Source: Cochliopodium minus (Eukaryota; Discosea; Himatismenida; Cochliopodiidae). Taken from it: 25,914 nucleotides of DNA. This document shows positions 21,801 to 25,914 of the stretch, piece after piece; the first letter of the stretch is position 1, and the number at the start of each line of letters is the position of its first letter. The stretch lies in contig JAMYWO010000052.1 in NCBI GenBank assembly GCA_024220525.1, positions 62,690-88,603 on the forward strand, read 5' to 3'. The notes beneath the pieces were generated by a model that saw nothing but the letters and a program-made list of their open reading frames with translations, searched no databases and had not been told where the DNA came from. Position numbers and translations under genes: made by a program.

Positions 21801-22140
21801 TTAAATTTTGTTAGTAATCAATTTATATCTGCTAACAAAGTTGTAAATTTTGGACATGTCTATATATTACCTGATCCATCTCTATAATTTACATTCGCCT
21901 TTTCATCCAATAGCTTTTTTATATAACTGATATCAATATCTTCAACTGATAACAAGAGCTGATAAAAAAAAAAATTATATTTGATTGAGGATAATTCTTA
22001 TTGAAGGGATATTGAATGAATTCATCACAAATACTAATTTTTTAATCCTTTATATAGCATAAATCTTTTTTTGATTAGATGGATCTTACAGAAATTGATA
22101 ATTCCAATTCTTTCCTGTCCATTCCTTTTTGATTACTCAT
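18812..22140 (-). CDS. ankyrin-repeat protein, 13 exons, complete
   Basis: Exons 5' to 3' on minus: 22140-22090, 21958-21871, 21529-21357, 21290-21260, 21095-20873, 20598-20492, 20360-20235, 20129-20099, 20004-19958, 19770-19663, 19564-19510, 19450-19293, 19176-18812 (TAA). The sum is 521 codons. The protein starts MSNQKGMDRKELELSIS and then consists of about ten degenerate ankyrin repeats, e.g. SGKTAFYLACGALNVRLELV, EGMTPLMMTSANNKPELEII, AGITPLYLACCNKNECGDII, QLNTPLHLSIVKNYDKPQII and DGLSLLAHAKKYNDKMLF. The tail is Asn/Thr/Lys-rich and ends with SVWYLLEISKKKYLIKNF. Ankyrin repeats are binding scaffolds; no enzymatic domain is present, so the partner is unknown. Many introns fall in phase 1 at the loop between repeats (DG|, DEG|), consistent with growth by exon duplication. 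Introns are A/T low complexity. Confidence 0.88.
21598..21738 (+). repeat. dispersed AT-rich repeat, copy B (inside ankyrin-gene intron)
   Basis: Starts AAAATGATCGATAATTGG and continues with GGATCAATATAAATTAAG, GATAATATGTTAATTTGGAT, CATTGATCAATTATA, GTATCT and TTATCCAAATTATATGTC. The block order matches copy A at 6552-6710 (opposite strand). It lies wholly in the intron between exons 2 and 3 of the ankyrin gene, which suggests insertion. Confidence 0.7.
21779..21857. repeat. imperfect inverted repeat in intron
   Basis: Left arm ATGTTCAAAATTTTACAAC...TTTTGTTAG and right arm CTAACAAAGTTGTAAATTTTGGACAT are reverse complements apart from a ten-base bulge and single changes. It sits close to the donor of ankyrin-gene exon 2. 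Confidence 0.7.
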
Positions 22141-22228
22141 TTTTTTTTATATAATTATTTTTTCATATTTTAGGTTTGAATGAGGGAGATAAAAACAAAA
22201 TGGTAAAATCGATTTTTGATTCAAACTT

Positions 22229-25200
22229 TTATTTTTTATCCAATTTTCTTTTTTTGTTCTTAACAGTACTTTTTTTTTGAGTTGCAGGAGGAGAATCAGA
22301 AACGTTTGTATTGTTATTATTGAGAGGAATTGGATCATCTCTTTGAGGTACAATCTTGCAAAAGTTTGAAAAAGTTTCAATAGAAAGATATGGTTCAAAT
22401 TCTTCTTTAACAAATTTTTTGAATAAAAGAGTAGCAACATAAATTTCACTGTCTGGTAAATTAAAAGTGAAGGAGTTTGCGAACATCAACATTAACATCA
22501 TGTAAAAATGAGAAAAAGTTTTTATCTCCTTTAAAAATAATTGAAAAATAAATAATAAAAATAAATTGAATAAATAATAAAAATAAATGTTAAATAAAAT
22601 TAAATAAATAAAATAAATGTTAAATAAAATATATAAAAATTACTTCTTTTTGTATTTTTTCTTTTATAGTATTTAGATCCATTGGGGATTTAATCACAGT
22701 ATAATAATCTTCTACTTCTGTAGGTACAGGTTCTCTAAAAGAAATTGCAAATCTGTAATCTAAAATAAATTTAAAAAAATGTTTAAAATAATAATGAATT
22801 TTTAAAAAAAATTATAAACCATTAATGTGATTCCATAGATTAATTAATATTTTTTTGTTGCAAAAATCTTTGTTTAAAATGCCAGCATTCTCAAACAAGT
22901 CTGGCATATTTTCTTGTGTAAGATGTTCCACAACTTCTATATTTGGACGATTATTCTTAAAATAAATAAAAAATAATAATTAATTTCAAAAAGATCATGA
23001 TAAAAATGAAAAAAAAAAAAGTTTTTTACAACAAAATTTTCAATATTTACATTATTCTCATTATTTTCTGGCTGTTTTCTTTTTTTATTGTTATTATCAT
23101 TTTTTGGGGTTTCTTTTTTATTTTTGTTTTGATTTATCTCATTTTTTGTTGTTTTGATTTTGTTTTCTGTTATTTTTATGTTATCTTTGGCGAGTTTAGA
23201 AGAAGTGGGTTTGGAAGAAGTAGATTTAGAGATAGTTTTGGATTTAGTAGCAGTTTTATTCGCAACTTTTTTATCTTGAATTTTTTTGACAGGTTTGCTA
23301 GCTTTTATTGGTTTTGTTGTTTTATTTTCATTAACAGTTTTATTTTCATTAACAGTTTTATTTTCATTAATTGTTTTATTTTCATTAACTGTTTTATCAT
23401 TAATAGATTTTATAATTTTATTTTCATTGCTAGTAAGTTTTGTTGGTTTCGTTTCATTCTTATTATTTGTAGACTTTTTTATTTCATTATTATTAGAAGG
23501 CTTTGTTATTTCAGGTTTATTCTTAGTGGAATTTGTTATTTGAGGTTTATTACTAGAGGACTTTGTTGGTTTTTTATCAATGGTGGATTTAATTGTTTTA
23601 TTCGAAGGTTTGGTGGGTTTAGTAGGTTTAGTGATAGGTTTGGTAGATATATTCTCATTTTTGTTATTCGGTTTACGATGCTCAATATCTTCGCCAATAT
23701 CAATTTTTTCAACATTTTTATTATCAATTTTATTTTTATCGATATTTTTATTATTATTTTTAACATTATTTTTATTAAAGCTAATGATATTATTATTATT
23801 GATCTCATCATTATTATTATCATCGATGGTTTCATGTAGAACAAAATCTTGAGGAGGAAGGAGGTCAACAGTGACGTCATTGGTAGGGAAGATATTGTCT
23901 TGAGAGACGGAGAGTTTAGAGTTGGGAGGTTCTGATTTGGTAGGTTGACTCTTTCTCGACTTTTTCTCATTTTTAATTTCTTTTACTGATTCTTTTCTAT
24001 TATTTTTATTTAAAGGATGGAAGGTTAAAATGAAAAAATGAGATTAAAAAAAAAAATGGATGTTACTTCGAAGGAGAATTTCGGGCGGGAGATTTGGTAA
24101 GAGAAGTTTTTTTAGAAGTGAAATAGTCAGTTATCGAAGTTTGTGCTTTCTTTTCTTTATTTTTGTTTTTACTAATTACTTTTTTTACTTCATTATTTTC
24201 ATTATTTACATCATTTTCAACATCATTAACATTATTATCAATATTATTTTCAATATTAATTTTATTATTAATGTTTTCATTAACTTCATTTTTGTTGATA
24301 TTATTTTCATTGTTATTTTCATTATTAATTTCATTTTTATTTTCATTGTTGGTCTTGTTGATGTCGTTGTAGTGAAGAATATTTAAATATCCATCGTCAT
24401 CATCTATTACCAGAATTTCTTCTTCATTTTTATTTTCTTTCTTGCTTTTGGGGGTCTCATTTTTGTTGTCAACATCGGTGGTATGTTTCATCTCATCTTT
24501 ATCTCTTTCATCAGTTCTATCACTTTTATTTTCAATATTAGTATTATTAACATTATTATTATTAACAGTATTATCAACATTATTAACATCATTAACATTA
24601 TTGGTGGTCACATTTTCAAAATTATCTTTTTCTTTGATAATGTTGGTATTATTATCATTATTAGAATAAGTATTAGAATTGTTTTGAACATTATTAATCG
24701 TTTCATTATCAACATTTATGAGAGAGATAGAAGGTTCTTGTTTTTCGAGAAGAGAATCTTTATTAGTGCTGTCAGTATTATTGTTGTGAAAAGCATTGTT
24801 AGATTCAGCATTATCAGTACCAGAATTGACAGTATTGATAGTATTATCAGAATTGGAAGTATTATAGATAGTATCAGCAGTAATACTATTTTTATTGAAA
24901 GTATCAATGTTTTTGGGTATGTCATACTTATTTTTGTTTAAAATATTGCTATCAGTTACATTGATGACTAGAGGTGTGTGATTCTTATTATTTATGTTAT
25001 CGATCTGGTTGTTAATGTTATCTTGAGAGAGTTGGTCATGAGGAGCATTGGAATTATTAAATACATTTTTGATATCAGTAACAACAGAGGGAGAAGGAAT
25101 AGAAGCAGAAATTGGAGGAGATATAGAAGGAAAAATAGAAGGAGATATAGAAGATATAGAAGGAGATACAGAAGGGCCGATATTGTTTGGTTGAGAAGAA

Positions 25201-25914
25201 GAAAATGACTTGGTATGCAAAAAGTCATTGTGATCTGATTTTAAATCATAATTTACAGTAAGAGATGGATCAGATATTGATGTCTTTGATATATCTTATA
25301 AATAATAATAAAAAATCAAATTAATTAAAAAATTAATTAAAAAATTAATTAAAAAATTAAATAAATTAAAAAATTAAATAAATTAAAAAATTAAATTAAA
25401 TACCACTACTGTTCCTCTGAAGATCCAGTTTGGGATCAGAAAAGTTGTTATCTTTTGGAAGAGAGGAAGCCGTTTTATTTGATACAGTATTGGATACTTT
25501 TAATTTTTTATTTGAAGAAGAGGAAGAGAAATCCTTGTGATGTTTTATTTTTTCATCTTTTTCTTTTCTTTTTTTGTCTAATCTCAAATTAACTTGTTCT
25601 TGTAACTTTTGTTGTCTTTCCTTTTCAGAAAGGGGTAATTGATCCTGTTTATTGTTGCTTTTTTCTGTATCTTTGAGGATGTTTGAAACTTCAATCTTGT
25701 GTTCTCTTTTTTTAGAATCAATTAAAAAACTTTGTTTGATTTCAAGTTGATTATTGCTTGTTGATTTTTCCCTTTCTTTTTCTTTGTAATCTTTTTGATC
25801 ATTACTTTCTCTCCTTTGATTCTTTTGAGAATCTTTATCATGATCTCTTCTTTCTCTTTCCTTATCACGAGAATCCCTTCTATGCTCTCTTGAATTATCT
25901 TTTGATTCTTTATC
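22229..25914 (-). CDS. bromodomain protein with PIP-type degron, 5' partial
   Basis: Exons 5' to 3' on minus: >25914-25404, 25294-24067, 23996-23030, 22955-22820, 22759-22644, 22528-22229 (TAA); 1085 residues counted from the window edge. Residues 1-170 are Arg/Lys/Glu/Asp-rich, RD/RE-like. Residues 172-540 are Asn/Ser-rich. Q555-F562 reads QTSITDYF followed by TSKK, a PCNA-binding box with degron features. A long Lys/Asn/Thr-rich stretch with NENKTV repeats follows. The C-terminal bromodomain (about 925-1040) shows ILINLWNHINDYRFAISF, REPVPTEVEDYYTVIKSP and MDLNTIKEKI, then MFANSFTFNLPDSEIYVA, with the acetyl-lysine-binding Asn at N1009. It ends in a basic tail (KNKKRKLDKK). Bromodomains bind acetylated histones, so this is likely a chromatin protein of S-phase-regulated abundance (inference). 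An apparent stop at 24063-24065 is the AA|GTAA of a splice donor. Confidence 0.85.
24120..24143 (-). other. PIP box / PIP-degron coding segment
   Basis: Encodes Q-T-S-I-T-D-Y-F; the next codons are T-S-K-K. It fits the PIP consensus Q-x-x-(I/L/M)-x-x-(F/Y)-(F/Y), with TD at positions 5-6 and Lys at +4 after the box, the two extra features of degrons read by CRL4-Cdt2 on PCNA-loaded DNA. Confidence 0.85.
25295..25403 (-). repeat. AT minisatellite intron
   Basis: 109-bp intron of the bromodomain gene made of TTAATTAAAAAATTAA-type units (14-20 bp periods). GTATTT donor at 25403 and ATAAG acceptor at 25295; phase 1 is kept across it. Confidence 0.75.

Noticed and set aside
22997-23839. 280-codon plus-strand ORF rich in Phe and Ile
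   Set aside because: Antisense of the Lys/Asn-rich exon of the bromodomain gene, whose frame joins in phase to neighbouring exons and a recognisable domain.
23536-23970. 144-codon minus-strand ORF
   Set aside because: Wrong frame of the bromodomain gene; the frame giving KSRKSQPTKSEPPN continues through splice sites on both sides.
24063-24065. Stop codon separating a PIP-box protein from a bromodomain protein
   Set aside because: It is part of a GTAACA donor; the next exon (AATAATAG|AAAAG) continues in phase. Transcript data would settle it.

Overview
This is nuclear DNA of an AT-rich, intron-rich eukaryote, most likely a microbial protist. Proteins appear only after splicing at GT..AG junctions. 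The long introns and spacers are nearly pure A/T low complexity, and several proteins carry Asn-rich tracts. Genes end with TAA, TAG and TGA, so the standard code fits. The gene content (LIM fusion, SRPK, many ankyrin repeats, apparently bacterial-type genes with tiny introns) would suit an amoeboid protist, perhaps an anaerobic one. I cannot name the species. No tRNA, rRNA or CRISPR was seen. Exon limits were set by hand from splice signals, reading phase and family alignment; every multi-exon model given adds up to whole codons.

Layout. 82-2895 (+) is a TPR protein whose 5' end lies outside the window. 2961-6406 (-) is an SR-protein kinase (SRPK) with an Asn/Ser/Glu-rich spacer, convergent with the TPR gene. 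6470-7870 holds a dispersed non-coding repeat, a small ORF of 'GTTLG' repeats, and a dead copy of the first exon of a gene that is intact at 10936. 7869-12358 (+) is a run of four compact genes with short introns: a patatin-like lipase with a possible organelle presequence, a membrane-anchored RING protein, a small protein with a His-Gly/Cys arrangement like caspase-clan peptidases and a bacterial-looking sequence, and a DUF1772-like membrane protein. 12802-14269 (+) is a kinase-fold protein that has lost its catalytic residues.

14398-14916 (-) is a homologue of the RNA-exosome cofactor MPP6, divergent from a cold-shock-domain-like gene at 15118-15600 (+). 15672-16776 (-) is the 3' part of a zinc-type medium-chain dehydrogenase. 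17093-18745 (+) is the 3' part of an acyl-CoA-synthetase-like protein fused to three LIM domains. Both lack their 5' ends, and a 9-bp-period AT satellite and a single N lie between them, which looks like a collapsed or misjoined assembly point. 18812-22140 (-) is a 13-exon ankyrin-repeat gene. 22229 to the window end (-) is a bromodomain protein carrying a near-perfect PCNA-coupled (PIP) degron.

The strongest leads are the bromodomain/PIP-degron combination, the acyl-CoA-synthetase/LIM fusion, the intron-bearing caspase-clan-like gene with its adjacent pseudogene copy, the pseudokinase, and an undescribed dispersed repeat found in two places.
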